From positions 4,462,983-4,526,982 of the forward strand of contig NC_051138.1 in the NCBI RefSeq assembly GCF_014839805.1: a stretch of DNA of 64,000 nt, in the 5' to 3' direction. The stretch comes from Manduca sexta (Eukaryota > Arthropoda > Insecta > Lepidoptera > Sphingidae). The translations under genes were made by a program, and so were the position numbers. Position 1 is the first letter of the stretch, and every line of letters starts with the position of its first letter. The notes under the pieces are model-generated. The model was given only the letters and a program-made list of their open reading frames with translations. It made no database searches and was not told where the DNA came from. Shown piece by piece: positions 1 to 10,488 of this stretch.

Positions 1-66
1 AGTGGCAATCCATAGTCTCTGCCTACCCCTATGGGATAAAGACGGGATACTATGTATGTATGTATG
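1..66 (+). repeat. SINE F 3' end with ATGT tail
   Basis: The segment has the 'ctctgcctacccctatggga' signature followed by a TATG/GTAT microsatellite, the usual 3' end of a common lepidopteran SINE. Related body sequence occurs at 28062-28262 and, reversed, at 7655-7968. The window begins inside the element, so its 5' part is not visible. Confidence 0.6.
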
Positions 67-67
67 T

Positions 68-166
68 ACTGCTGCGCACGGGCCTCTTCTACTGAAAGGG
101 TTTTAGGCCTTAGTCTACTACACTGGTCTAGTGCAGGTTGCTGGACTTCCCATACCGTTTTTTTAA
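68..166 (-). repeat. SINE A fragment, 3' half
   Basis: Read on the minus strand this matches the 3' half of SINE A: 'ctagaccagtgtagtagact' followed by the 'taaggcctaa...agaggcccgtgc' block. The tRNA-like head is missing. It abuts the ATGT tail of the preceding SINE F, so one may have inserted next to the other's simple-sequence tail. Confidence 0.6.
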
Positions 167-229
167 AGTCTCAGCTATTTAAGTTTCCTTACGATGATGA
201 ACGGGCATAATATGATAAGTTCGTCATCA

Positions 230-310
230 TCAGCCGCAGTATGTCCACTGCTGAACATGGGCCTCCTCCAAAGATTTCCAGGTCGACCTATTGGAAGCGG
301 CCCGCATCCA
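230..310 (-). pseudogene. RTE-type LINE, C-terminal 26 codons
   Basis: On the minus strand 26 codons lead to a TGA stop. They read W-M-R-A-A-S-N-R-S-T-W-K-S-L and then E-E-A-H-V-Q-Q-W-T-Y-C-G. This matches the terminal residues I associate with lepidopteran RTE-like endonuclease/reverse transcriptase proteins, where the 'EAYVQQW' motif sits just before the stop and a TGATGA tail. The same ending occurs at 32074-32121 and 48672-48749. Only the extreme 3' end survives; no reverse-transcriptase or endonuclease domain is present. The clade name is from memory. Confidence 0.6.
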
Positions 311-2180
311 GCGACGTCCTGTGACTTTTATATGTTAAACTTATTCAAATAATTCAGAAGTTCTAAAACAATCCCTACATTTTTTTCCTGCTAATAGCAT
401 AGCTCTGATCCACATTATCTGCAATCGACACTACGATAATAGATTAGTCCGCCAGACTATAGTTTTCATTAGGGATCTTATTTCGCGTTTCACTCAGAAC
501 CATTGTTAGAAATGAAAGGCACGGTGCTGATTGGAAGCATTTGTTAAAAGCACGAGTTTTCCGTACCCATGAAAGACTTTATTGCACTGATTAATGTTTA
601 CGGGCGTTGTTAAGCGAGCGGCCAATTACTAATAGCTCTTTATGAACGAAAATTTAATCTACGTTTTGTACTTGTATTTTTCAGGCGTTAATTGGTGGTT
701 TTGATTGCTTAAATGTATTTATTGAAGTTATAAATGGTTTCTCGTTAATTTGTTATGAAAATTTGAGTTCGATATCTGATTGAGTACCCTGTTCTTCGGG
801 CCTTAAGTCATTATGTGTTTCTACATTACTCGCATTTTTTGGAAATATAATTTGATTGCCTGTAGGTCAAAATATTATTTTATTAACTACCTGTTCAGTA
901 AACATCTTCAATCCCCTTATGATTCAAGTACGTGTTGGCTTGTTTAAAATTTTACTACTCTAAACAAAATATCCTAAATACCTAATCTCTTCCCCAACAC
1001 TAAATATATTTTAAAGATGCTAACTGGAAACCGGGAAATGACAACGTCCAAACTGCACCCTACATCGAAGAATCTAATGAACGAAATGAAATTAATTTCC
1101 ACATTATCTACAAAATTGGTCCATTGAAAATCCCCTCATCTTATTTATATCTGATAGTTGTTGGTGGAAATAATTATACGTCCGTTGGTAATTGGGACGA
1201 AAACCCTTGTTTAAACCGGTCCAAGATCTGCAGGGGACACTATTGTTCAACCCTAAGGTCCTTCGACTGACCGGGAAATTCTAAATTGTACGTAATAAAC
1301 GGCCAGTTAATTTGACCTATTGTGTTGTATCCTTTAGTGAGGACTGATTTGTTCCATTCAGCTGAGGTTATTTTTTTTTCAAATTATATTGTATAAAATA
1401 ATTCAGTTTTAAATGCTGGCAAGATATTAATATGCCTTTAGACTAATTGTCAAAATATATGAATTTATTCATCCATTACATAATAGTTTCCAAAATTGAT
1501 ATAGCTAGATCAGATGTACGCGTGTATGACAGATGTTCGCGTTAGAATCCATACGAAAAATAATATGATGAATAGTATAAAGAAAAAATACTATAAATAT
1601 AAAGAAACAGGGCCTGAAGCCAAGATGCCTTTTACAATCGTTAACGCATACGTTATGTAAAGGAATGTTATATCTTACCGACGGACTTATCGCCCGGCTA
1701 TGTCATTCCCGTATCTTCTTTTGTTTTCTATCACCATTAACGAAGAAGTGCATCTTGATTCGTGAATGCTATTTTTAAACGATTTAAATATTTCTGCAAA
1801 TTAATTCGATTTTCAAATTCAGACGGTTTATAAGATACCAATATTTTTCTGCACCCATATTTTACTTCACTTAATCACTTCGCTAGAATTAGCTGTTGGT
1901 AAAGGTCTGTAAATTTACGATAACTGCTAGACGTTAACGACCTAACCACATTAACAGATAGTAATGCAAAAGTAAATGATTTAATGAAGTTTAGTCTGCG
2001 CGGATTAGTATTTACACTTAGTTAAGTATAGTTTCTGGTTTATAAGACTTTTACTAGTGTTTAATATCGAATTATGGTTCGTATAGTTTTATTACTTACG
2101 TTATACTTGTCTGAATATAAAGTTTTACTAAGGATGGTCTTAAAGGTTTTAAAGTCTTTGAATTTCATGAGTACATGTAT
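311..2180. other. AT-rich non-coding stretch, nothing recognised
   Basis: No ORF of note, no tRNA-like boxes and no repeat shared with the rest of the window were found here. Only short A/T runs are visible. Confidence 0.5.
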
Positions 2181-2498
2181 AAAGTTGGTTGTGGAACGGA
2201 TTGTCGAGACGAATATCCACAGGTTCAAATCCAAAGGGCACACACCTCTGACTTTTCTAAAATTATATGTTTTCTTTGTGAATTATCGCTTGCTTTAACA
2301 GTGAAGGAAAACATCGTGAGGAAACCTGCATGTCTGAGGAGTTATCTATACGAATTTCATGGGTGTGTGAAGTCTACCAATCCGCACTAGGCCAGCGTGG
2401 TGGACTAAGGCCTAATCCCTCTCAGTAGTAGAGGAGGCCCGTGCCCAACAGTGGGACAGTATATAATACAGGGCTGATATTATTATTATGATATTATG
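2181..2498 (+). repeat. SINE A copy 1 (tRNA-derived)
   Basis: The copy has the pol III B-box-like GGTTCAAATCC near 2221-2231. A body with 'ggtgaaggaaaacatcgtga' follows, then 'tagtagaggaggcccgtgcc', then 'cagggctgat' and an (ATT)n tail. The 5' end of the head is shortened relative to the copy at 58193. ORFs called across it are incidental. SINEs of this type are transcribed by RNA polymerase III and copied by a partner LINE. Confidence 0.85.
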
Positions 2499-4017
2499 TG
2501 TAATTTTTTTTAAATATATTATATTAAATATTATTGTTTTTATAACATAACCAAATTTTATAGTGGGTAGGTATTAGTGACAAAGTTATATATGAGTAGG
2601 TGGTAGGTGATAGGTTGAGGATCCTACGTAGTATACTATTGTATACCCCCACTCCTAAATGATAGATTAAATCGTAGAATAAATGCATGAACACAAAAAA
2701 TACTCAATAGGAATTATACACGGGCGGAGTCGCGAGCTTAAGCTGGTTAATCAGACTATAGTTAACTAAAATAGCGAAGTACTATCCACTTATATTTAAT
2801 TTTGACACTAATACATACTCACATATGATGTAACCATCTAAATGTACGATTTAAGTTAAAATACAGTGATTTACTTTTACTTAAAATACTTGTATGTTTG
2901 TTAGAAGTAATCGCATAAATGAATGAACGCATTACGGTCAAATTTTATTCACTCATAGACTATATCACACCTACTATTTTTATCCTGTATAAATACGCAG
3001 TGCGATTTTATTCGTTTGTGAGAAGTAAACGCATAAACCAACGTCTGCATTTAGGCAAAGTTTCAAACAAACAGGGACTATATTCTGAACACACTCAAAT
3101 TTGTTATCCTAGGTAAATAAATACACAGTGCGATTTTTATCCCATCAGAGTCACACGGAGAAAGCTATGGTATCACCTAGTATATGTATACGACAAATTA
3201 TATGGCATGCAAAGAGGGTAGAGCCCACGTGAAGCGGTCTCCAGTTTCTAATTCACTTAATTCGAGCCCTTAAATCTCATATTGCAAAATGGACGCGAGC
3301 AATAATTGTGTTTGTGTACCCACCTTCGACCTCTACGGTATTACGGCTACATCCTGTCGTCTGTGGAAAATTTATAGCGAATATGGACATTAATTGCCGT
3401 TTGGAATTATGAATAGCAAACAAAAAATTATCAATAAGTATTATGTTGATAGAAAATTTGAGAATAATATTGAAGATATTACGGCGATCGTCGGTTTTTA
3501 GCTTTACGTAAAGAAACTGCTAAAATCAACTCTATTGACAGATTGAAATGGTTTCCAAGATGTAAACGTGGACATTATCTTTATATTCGGGAAATATGAA
3601 CTAAATAACACTATGATCCATGTCAATTAACCACCTGACGATGAAAATAATCTGTTAGTATGAACAAAATATATTTTTAAAACTTTCATCGATGGCTATT
3701 CGATCACCACAGCAAACTCTATCACAATACGTAATAACTGCAAAGTGAAACGAACACAGGGCATCCATTAGAGGGCCGCATCAGACAAACTAGCTTATTG
3801 CCGTAATTATGTTGCCTTTGCGAGAACAAAGGTGACTTTGTATACAAATTATGCACCGATGTTAAACTGTAAATAAATATGACCGCATTGTCTGATTTAA
3901 TGCTTGATATTTACTTAAATTGCCAATGTTTGTTTATTTAAACTGTTGATTTACCCCCTTACCGATAAATATTGTTGCAATTGAATTATTACTTTGTTTA
4001 TTTATACATAAAGTAAT
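2499..4017. other. Non-coding, with a diverged ~128-bp direct repeat
   Basis: The near-identical motif 'aatacgcagtgcgatttta' / 'aatacacagtgcgattttta' occurs near 2991-3011 and 3119-3140, 128 bp apart. A second pair, 'agaagtaa(t/a)cgcataaa', lies near 2903-2920 and 3021-3038. The second pair resembles the reversed 'tgcgtttacttcttac' motif of repeat D near 17570. This suggests an old duplicated LINE tail. The rest is unrecognised. Confidence 0.4.
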
Positions 4018-4254
4018 CGCTGGTGATAAGATATATTTTATATCCGTCCGGATACTACCACCGCACACAAGGGAATAAAAGCCGCCATAGTGGCCCACGT
4101 AAGTGTGTTACGGTATCAGCCTGTGTATTTTCAGTTCCGGCATAATTGTGACTGCCGAGTGGTGACCATCTCTCGTCAGTCGACATTTTATTGGACCCAC
4201 TCCACTTACCACCAAATGCAGTGGAGTCTCTTTACCGTCCCGTATAAAAAAAAT
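4018..4254 (+). repeat. Repeat B copy 1
   Basis: The copy shares the motifs of the better-preserved copy at 48091-48343: 'ttatatccgtccggata', 'cgccatagtggcccacgtaa', 'ccggcataattgtg' and 'ctctcgtcagtcgacat'. It ends 'ccactccacttacca...ccgtataaaaaaaa'. The A-rich 3' end implies LINE-dependent retroposition. No tRNA-like promoter is evident, so this is either a SINE of another origin or a LINE 3' end. Confidence 0.75.
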
Positions 4255-4361
4255 AGGTAGACCGAGATAAGAATACACTCACAAATTACAGTAGAAATAG
4301 AGAGTGCATTGGTATATACATGTAAATTTTTGCACAAAAGTCCAATAAGCTTGATCCGTAA

Positions 4362-4602
4362 TAAATCTCATCTCTTAGTAGCATTTCATGTATTGAACTA
4401 TTTAAACAAAGCTTAAATTATCAATCAAGAACTAGTTCCCAGGTGAGTGGCTGTAATAAATAAAACTCAGCTGTCAACATTCGTGATATGCCGTGACTTA
4501 AGATATAATTTGAGATGTTGTTGATATCTGTTCTTAAATAGCGACGATCTTAAGATGTTGACTTTAATTTGACAGCATTTCAGCTCATATCGCACTATCA
4601 TC
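4362..4602 (+). repeat. Repeat E copy 1 (unnamed)
   Basis: About 240 bp aligns by eye with 26913-27168. Shared blocks include 'atgtattgaacta', 'gatatcagtt'-like sequence and 'gactttaatttgacagc'. I recognise no coding capacity, terminal inverted repeats or tail, so the class is unknown. Confidence 0.55.
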
Positions 4603-5085
4603 AAACTGAGTCGCATCAATACGGCTTCATAAGTATCACCTATCAAATAATATTTAAAAATATTCCAAATCAAATTCTTTACTTATTACACATTTATAAC
4701 ACACTCAATTATTCATCTTAACTATTATAGGTCACGTACAATTCTGACCAATTCATGTCCATAACAATAGAAATTAATACGAAATAAGCATGTTACTTGC
4801 TCGTAACCTTTTATATCTGTACAATAAGTCCCCTAAATATAAACACAATACATATTAGTTGTCCACCCATTAAATACAGGTTCGAGGTACTTTCCTCCGA
4901 TTGTCCACGAATGTTATTAGATCAAGCGCCGTTTATAAATACCATGTTCTTATTGTACCAGTTTCTTTTGTACGGACCCTTACGTGCAGGAATTATTGTT
5001 ACATGTTGCAGATGTTGAGTTCGCCGTCGTGGTAGAAAAAGTGATTATTATGAATTTATTGATAAGGAGAATGTTTGTGAATGAC
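4603..5085. other. Non-coding, nothing recognised
   Basis: This AT-rich stretch carries only an incidental 73-codon frame at 4797-5018, which shows no recognisable domain. Confidence 0.4.
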
Positions 5086-5293
5086 TAGTTTTTGCTCGCG
5101 GCTTCCAACGTGAAGTTTTCCGGGATAAAAGTCCCGCTATATATTTTTCCGTGATAGAAAGTCTTTAACCTTCACAGAGTCTTAAATTATCTTCATAGCA
5201 AAATTTCATAAAAATCTTTTCAGTAGATTTTGAGAAAATCGATAACATACAAACAGACAGAAAAGGGGACTTTGTTTTATAATATTTATAGAT
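5086..5293 (+). repeat. Repeat D copy (LINE-like 3' tail, type 1)
   Basis: The copy begins 'tagtttttgctcgcggcttc' and continues through 'ttttccgggataaaagt', 'ccaaatttcataaaaat'-like sequence and 'gattttgagaaaatcgataa'. It ends in 'gactttgttttataatattt'. The same order is seen at 23654-23867 and, reversed, at 30366-30571 and 58521-58727. This is one of the commonest lepidopteran dispersed repeats and behaves like the 3' end of a non-LTR element. Confidence 0.8.
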
Positions 5294-6261
5294 GTGAAAG
5301 TTAGGGAAGAGTAGATAGACTATTAGTTATTGGTTTTCCGAAGCACTTAAATTATTAAAAGAGAAACAAAAGAGTATCTTTATTCGTCTTGGCACAGTCA
5401 AAACTCGACTCAGCATACTAAATTGAACAACATACATACTCCAAAGTAGACAATTATTTTATAAATGATAGTTACTACCCAATGGATTCAAGTATTGAGA
5501 ACCCCCCAGCAACAGATCTCAAATAAGCATCGAACGCGCCCTCAAAAAATGAAAACGGCTTATCAAATAATTGTGCCCATTTACAAAATCCGACATTCAA
5601 GAAACATTCGACAGCCTATCCCTGACTCCTAACAATGGCAATCAATGAAACATGAAAGCCGGCTAAGCAGATGCAGTAATTCTTTTCCAAATAGCCAAAT
5701 AAAACAACGGCGATACACCAACCAAACATGTGTTCTATCTCAGACACTTAAGGTACCTTTTTGCATGTGTATTGGCAGGGTTGTTATTATATTTTAGTTC
5801 GTAAGGGGGTATTGTGAAAGCAAAGCCAGCCAATCACTACCATCAGCACTTGAGAAGCCAATGAAACGTGTCTAATGCCTCACTCCAGGAGGGTTAAGTC
5901 TTTACGCGTTTGGTTTTGTCATTTTATCAATATACTGGCTTACTATCTGTTGCTTTCAGTTTAGAAGTCGGATTGATTCAAAAACGACCATTGTGTGCGG
6001 TTGAACGAGCATAATCCTTAATCGATTCGGATTGATGATAAAAATAATTGCAGATTCTGTTGATAAAATTCATTAATAAGCTTTTGGAGTTGCAATATTG
6101 AAATATTAACTAGATTCAAAATGCTTTAAACTTTATTAATAATTTGATGGCGATATTGCGATGGTAGTTTTTGTATTTATTGATAAAATAAGCTTGTAGG
6201 TATGTACAACACATATATTTGTTCATTCACCTGAAATTATATAAAAATGACATAAATATAT
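5294..6261. other. Non-coding, nothing recognised
   Basis: AT-rich sequence with no ORF, RNA-like motif or window-internal repeat that I could detect. Confidence 0.4.
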
Positions 6262-6570
6262 ATAATAATATTAGCCCTGTATTATATACTGTCATAGCTT
6301 GGCACAGGCCTCGTTTACTACTGAGAGCGATTAGGCCTTAGTCCACCACGCGGGCCTAGTGCAGATTGGCAGACTTCACATACCCTCAAAATTCTTATAG
6401 AGAGCTTCTCCGATATACAGGTGTCTCCACGAAATTTTCCTTCACCGTTCCAGTGAGCGATAGTTGACAAAGAATACACAAAACTTCAGAATAGTTAGAG
6501 ATGCGTGCCCTTTAGTACCTGAAGAAATTCGGTTCGCAGTCCGTTCAACTCCCAACTAGGCTATAACCAC
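6262..6570 (-). repeat. SINE A copy 2, minus strand
   Basis: This is an inverted SINE A running from the 'agccctgtattatatactgt' tail region to 'ccaactaggctataaccac' at the head end. It is clearly diverged and the B box is degraded ('gttcaactcccaac' region). Its head faces the head of copy 3 across a 55-bp gap. Confidence 0.8.
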
Positions 6571-6625
6571 TTATTATAATGTTATCGGTATTTCGTACCC
6601 TACAAATTATTATTTGTAATGACGA

Positions 6626-6960
6626 GCGGCGAGAGCCTAGTTGATTGTGGAACGGACTGCCGAGACGAATGTCCGCAGGTTCAAATCCCAAGGGCACACA
6701 CCTCTGACTTTTCTAAAAAATATGTGTGTATTCTTTGTGAATTATCGCTTGCTTTAACGGTGAAGGAAAACATCGTGAGGAAACCTGCATACCTGAGAAA
6801 TTCTCATTTAGGAATTTTCGAAGGTGTGTGAAGTCTACCAACCCGCACTAGGCCAGCGTGGTGGACTAAGGTCTATTCCCTCTCAGTAGTAGAGGAGGCC
6901 CGTACCCAACAGTGGGATAGTATATAATACAGGGCTGATATTATTATATTATTAAATTAT
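6626..6960 (+). repeat. SINE A copy 3, full length
   Basis: The copy starts 'gcggcgagagcctagttg' (A-box-like) and carries a GGTTCAAATCC B box. It has the complete body and ends 'cagggctgatattattat' with an ATT-rich tail. It is less diverged than copy 2. The 70-codon ORF called across it is not a gene. Confidence 0.85.
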
Positions 6961-7654
6961 TATTTCTTTTATCTTTATCTAAGGAGCTTGTTTTTCTAAA
7001 TTAACAAGCCAATCTAATTCATGGGTGTTAATTTATAAAGGGGCTTAGTTATTGCTACAAGTCGTCAATAATCTAAATAATTTGATACGAAAAAATAAAA
7101 TATTTGTTTATTTATAGATGTTCATATAAATTCAATTTAATTGTTTTTTAAGTTACAAATAATTAAATTCTAAGAATACAGCTTTATGTTTCCCAAGAAA
7201 TTAATTTTCTTGTTTTACCTTTGAACTCTTAGTGAATGGATGTTGAAATTAAAATGAAGCCAACGAAAGCGTCACTATAGTATGAAAGCATAGAATATGA
7301 AAATGTGATAATATATTTTAATTATAACCAATATATAAATATGGCAAACAAAAATAATATTACATACATTCAATCGACCAAATTAGGATTCCTAAATAAA
7401 TTTCGATTAAAAATATTGGGGACCTGTTGAATCAACACTATATCGACACAAATATTTGGAGATCACGCAAATATTAGTTCGGTGCGATAATCGACTCTCA
7501 TCTAAATCGTCGACTCACACAGCCACTTAGTCAATTATATATAGTAAAAAAAATAACAAATACATCCATAATCTATAACCAAGTCAAAATACAGACGAAT
7601 CAATACTTCATTTGCTAAAATCTGCCCACTAGGAACGGCGCTAGAGTCTAATAT
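6961..7654. other. Non-coding, nothing recognised
   Basis: Strongly AT-rich with no shared repeat seen. Confidence 0.4.
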
Positions 7655-7968
7655 CGAATAGATATACGCGTACATACATACATAGAGTTGTAAATCATTG
7701 ACCTTCTCCTCGTCGTACACACATGTCACGCATTTAGCCTCCCAGGGGGTATGTAGAGGCGCAACCAGAGCACCCACTTTTTGGCAAAAGCGTTCCGTCC
7801 CATGATGTGATATGAAGTGAGGCTATCGCCACATCAGGCACAAATTCTAGACTGTAAGATGATACTGAAAACCCAAATATCAATTTGCCCTACTCGGCAT
7901 ACGATCCCAGTACCTCAGAGCGTACCGCGCATGCAGTACAACTACGCCACCAACGCAGTCGTAGTCGG
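7655..7968 (-). repeat. SINE F copy, near full length
   Basis: Read on the minus strand it starts with a tRNA-like head, 'ggtggcgtagttgtactg' (A box), followed by a degenerate B box ('gggatcgtatgcc'). The body contains 'tgggacggaacgc', 'aaaagtgggtgc' and 'gttgcgcctctacatacccc', and it ends in an ATGT-rich tail. The 80-codon minus-strand frame inside it is incidental. The body matches 28062-28262. Confidence 0.7.
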
Positions 7969-8959
7969 ATAAAAACGGTGTAATTTAATTTCCAAAATAA
8001 TTTTTATTTTCCAAACAAATTCCCTTTAAATACAAGCTATAAACAAACTTTAAACGAAAGCAACATAAACACCAACAATAATCTGCAAACTCAAAAACTT
8101 TCAACAATAAAACGTTGAATCGTGTTTCATATTTTTAAAATTCGAAATCTTAAGTTAAATATATTTGTTAAGATATAAATGCGAAGTTGTGGACTTATTA
8201 TACTATTGTTAACTCTATTTGGTTGAAGGATTTGCCTATTGAAAATAGAAGTTCGCCATTGCCAAAGTATTTTGACCTATGCCCTTTAATCGATCGGGCG
8301 ACGCACTTCGAGATGAATTTTACATATTTGATTGAAAACGTGAAATTAATAAGTCCGTCCATGCTTTCAAATTGTAAATTATAACGCTTTAATATCAAAT
8401 ATTCATGGAGTTTGGGACATGTAAATAAAGTACAGAAAATAAACTCGTATTTTTGGCTTTCAGCTTATTGATACTGATATTATTTAACTACGTTTGATAT
8501 ATGTATGTGTGATCCATAGATATTACAGTGAATACGAAAAATAAACAAATATGGAAATATAATTTACAGCAATTATAATAAAAAATAGATTTAAGTGGCA
8601 AAAATATATTCATTTATCCATAATATAATCATAAAGGAAGCAAAGGATTATATTATAGTGACTTAATTGATGATATGACCATCGTCATGATACTAAAATA
8701 ATTCTTGGCCTTTCAGACAAAGAACGGTCTTTTATTTAAGCCTTGTAATTTTCGTCAATATAGAATAATTAAATGAAAGTTGTAAGCTGTTTCCACAACC
8801 AAATTCAAATCCAATATGATGTATGTTTATCCATGAAACCACGTAAAATAAAACTTATCACTAATGGAAAGCATTTTGAAAATTACCCCGAAACCGTTTA
8901 CAAAATTGTTTTTATGTCGAACATCCAACCACCATGTTCGCATTTATTGAAGCATGTCA
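7969..8959. other. Non-coding, two overlapping opposite frames
   Basis: Frames of about 65 codons lie on opposite strands at 8187-8398, and a 64-codon frame lies at 8773-8967. None shows a recognisable domain and the overlapping pair cannot both be genes. The rest is AT-rich. Confidence 0.4.
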
Positions 8960-9085
8960 TGAAATAGGGCAATTACGTAGAGGGATTACGCGGCGGTTGT
9001 TGCCTAGTGACGTCACGGCGGAAGCTTCTAATCCGATTAAGATAATTGCCGAAAACGTTATCGTCTTCTAGATTAGTCTAAGAGT
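8960..9085. promoter_or_regulatory. Candidate regulatory island with CRE and K50-homeodomain-like sites
   Basis: This GC-raised island in AT-rich sequence contains a perfect CRE palindrome TGACGTCA at 9008-9015. GGATTA (8983-8988) and TAATCCGATTA (9029-9039) are the core of Otd/Bicoid-type homeodomain sites. The site matches are seen directly; enhancer function is inference, since such short motifs occur by chance. Confidence 0.3.
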
Positions 9086-9600
9086 ACATATGGAGAGCCG
9101 TGGCCGCAGTATTAACATATGTAAGGGTGCAGACACGTGTAAAATATGTCAAATTATGTGGCACGTAAAATATTAAAATAGCATTAAAACGAATTTTCAA
9201 GAATCTGTAATGAAAGCAGGGTTTTATATCGTATCGTCCCTTAGTCTAACGGCATTTTGGTAGTCATCTTAATCGATTCTCATAATGGATTACATCTCTA
9301 TTCTCCTCTTTAAGGATACAGATATATTACTTACAGAACATGACATAACAGTAAAATCATAAACCATATTATTCGCATATCTTATTAGGAATAAGAAAAT
9401 ATATTAACACTGAAAAATGCGTCACCAATTTGCAGTACACTTGTGAATTCACGACTTAAAAATAAAATCACTTTTAGATTGAATTACTAACGTTTATGTT
9501 TGACTTCAATTGGATAAATTACAGAATGCAATTAGTGGAACGTTAGAAAATATTTAATTTGTTCGAAAGACAGACAAATAATTAAGTTTTCGTCGATGTT

Positions 9601-9654
9601 TATACGAAAGAAACTTTTTATACGAAATAAACTTTTCATACGAAATAAACTTTT
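9601..9654. repeat. 18-bp minisatellite, three units
   Basis: Three consecutive 18-bp units of the form (t/c)atacgaaa(g/t)aaactttt run across this interval, differing at two positions. An 86-codon minus-strand frame spanning it repeats 'YEKFISYKKF' because of the array and is not evidence of a gene. Confidence 0.9.
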
Positions 9655-10237
9655 TATACCAAGGTTTTCCATTGAAACTGCGCTGTTTCTGTCTCTTAAT
9701 CCCCGATAGATTGAATTCTTTGTAATCGCGCTTTGGAAAGAAAGTTCTGTCTAGTTTTTTTTCCATTTGAGAATTCTGTTTAGTAATGCTGATTGAGCAG
9801 TACGTTAGACGCAAAAAGAATAGGAATGCACACCTGAACTGCGTTTCTAATTTGTAGTTAAATATATTGCTGTTTGCAGAGCATCGATTTCTTTATTAAA
9901 GTGGTGAAGTTAAGGATTGGAATTCGTACCTAAAGTGATTGTTAATAATTTTATATAATTGCGTATAAGGGCGTATACTTTTGTACTGATTATATAAGTT
10001 CATAGTTACTTATAAAGTATACTATAGTATTATTATAATCTATGGACATCTGAGACCGAGCATTTTTGACGGATTTTATTTCGGAACACATGATAATAAC
10101 CTGGATGGAAATATAGGCTACTGAATATAACAGAGAAGTAATTTTGGACTTTTATATCAGCAATGATTGTTCATGCCAGCGACACCTTGAACATAACAAA
10201 GAGATTTTAAACATAAAATACTAAACTAGAACATCTA
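9655..10237. other. Non-coding, nothing recognised
   Basis: AT-rich sequence without detected features. Confidence 0.4.
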
Positions 10238-10488
10238 TTTTGCTGGTGGTAGGATATATTTTATATCCGCCCGGATAATTGTGTTGCGTTTGTAGTAGCC
10301 TGCCATAGCAGCCCGCGTAACTGTGTTGCGTTTAAAACACGCCATATATTCGGTCCCATTAGTGTATATTCGGTTTCAACAGGCCGGCATAATTCTGTCG
10401 ACTGACGGGGAGTAATCATCTCTCATCAATCGACATTCTATTAGAGCCCACTGAGAGATGCAGTGGGAATCACTTTAGCCGTATAAAA
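10238..10488 (+). repeat. Repeat B copy 2, near full length
   Basis: The copy starts 'tttgctggtggtaggatat' and has 'ttatatccgcccggataa', 'caggccggcataattctgtc' and 'catctctcatcaatcgacat', ending 'gccgtataaaa'. It is one of the two best copies for defining the family. No ORF is present. Confidence 0.8.

Noticed and set aside
6626..6700. tRNA gene from A and B boxes
   Set aside because: The sequence continues into a conserved SINE A body shared by other copies; it is a tRNA-derived SINE head, not a tRNA gene.
9554..9814. 86-codon minus frame with repeated YEKFISYKKF
   Set aside because: The repeat in the peptide is produced by the 18-bp minisatellite at 9601-9654.
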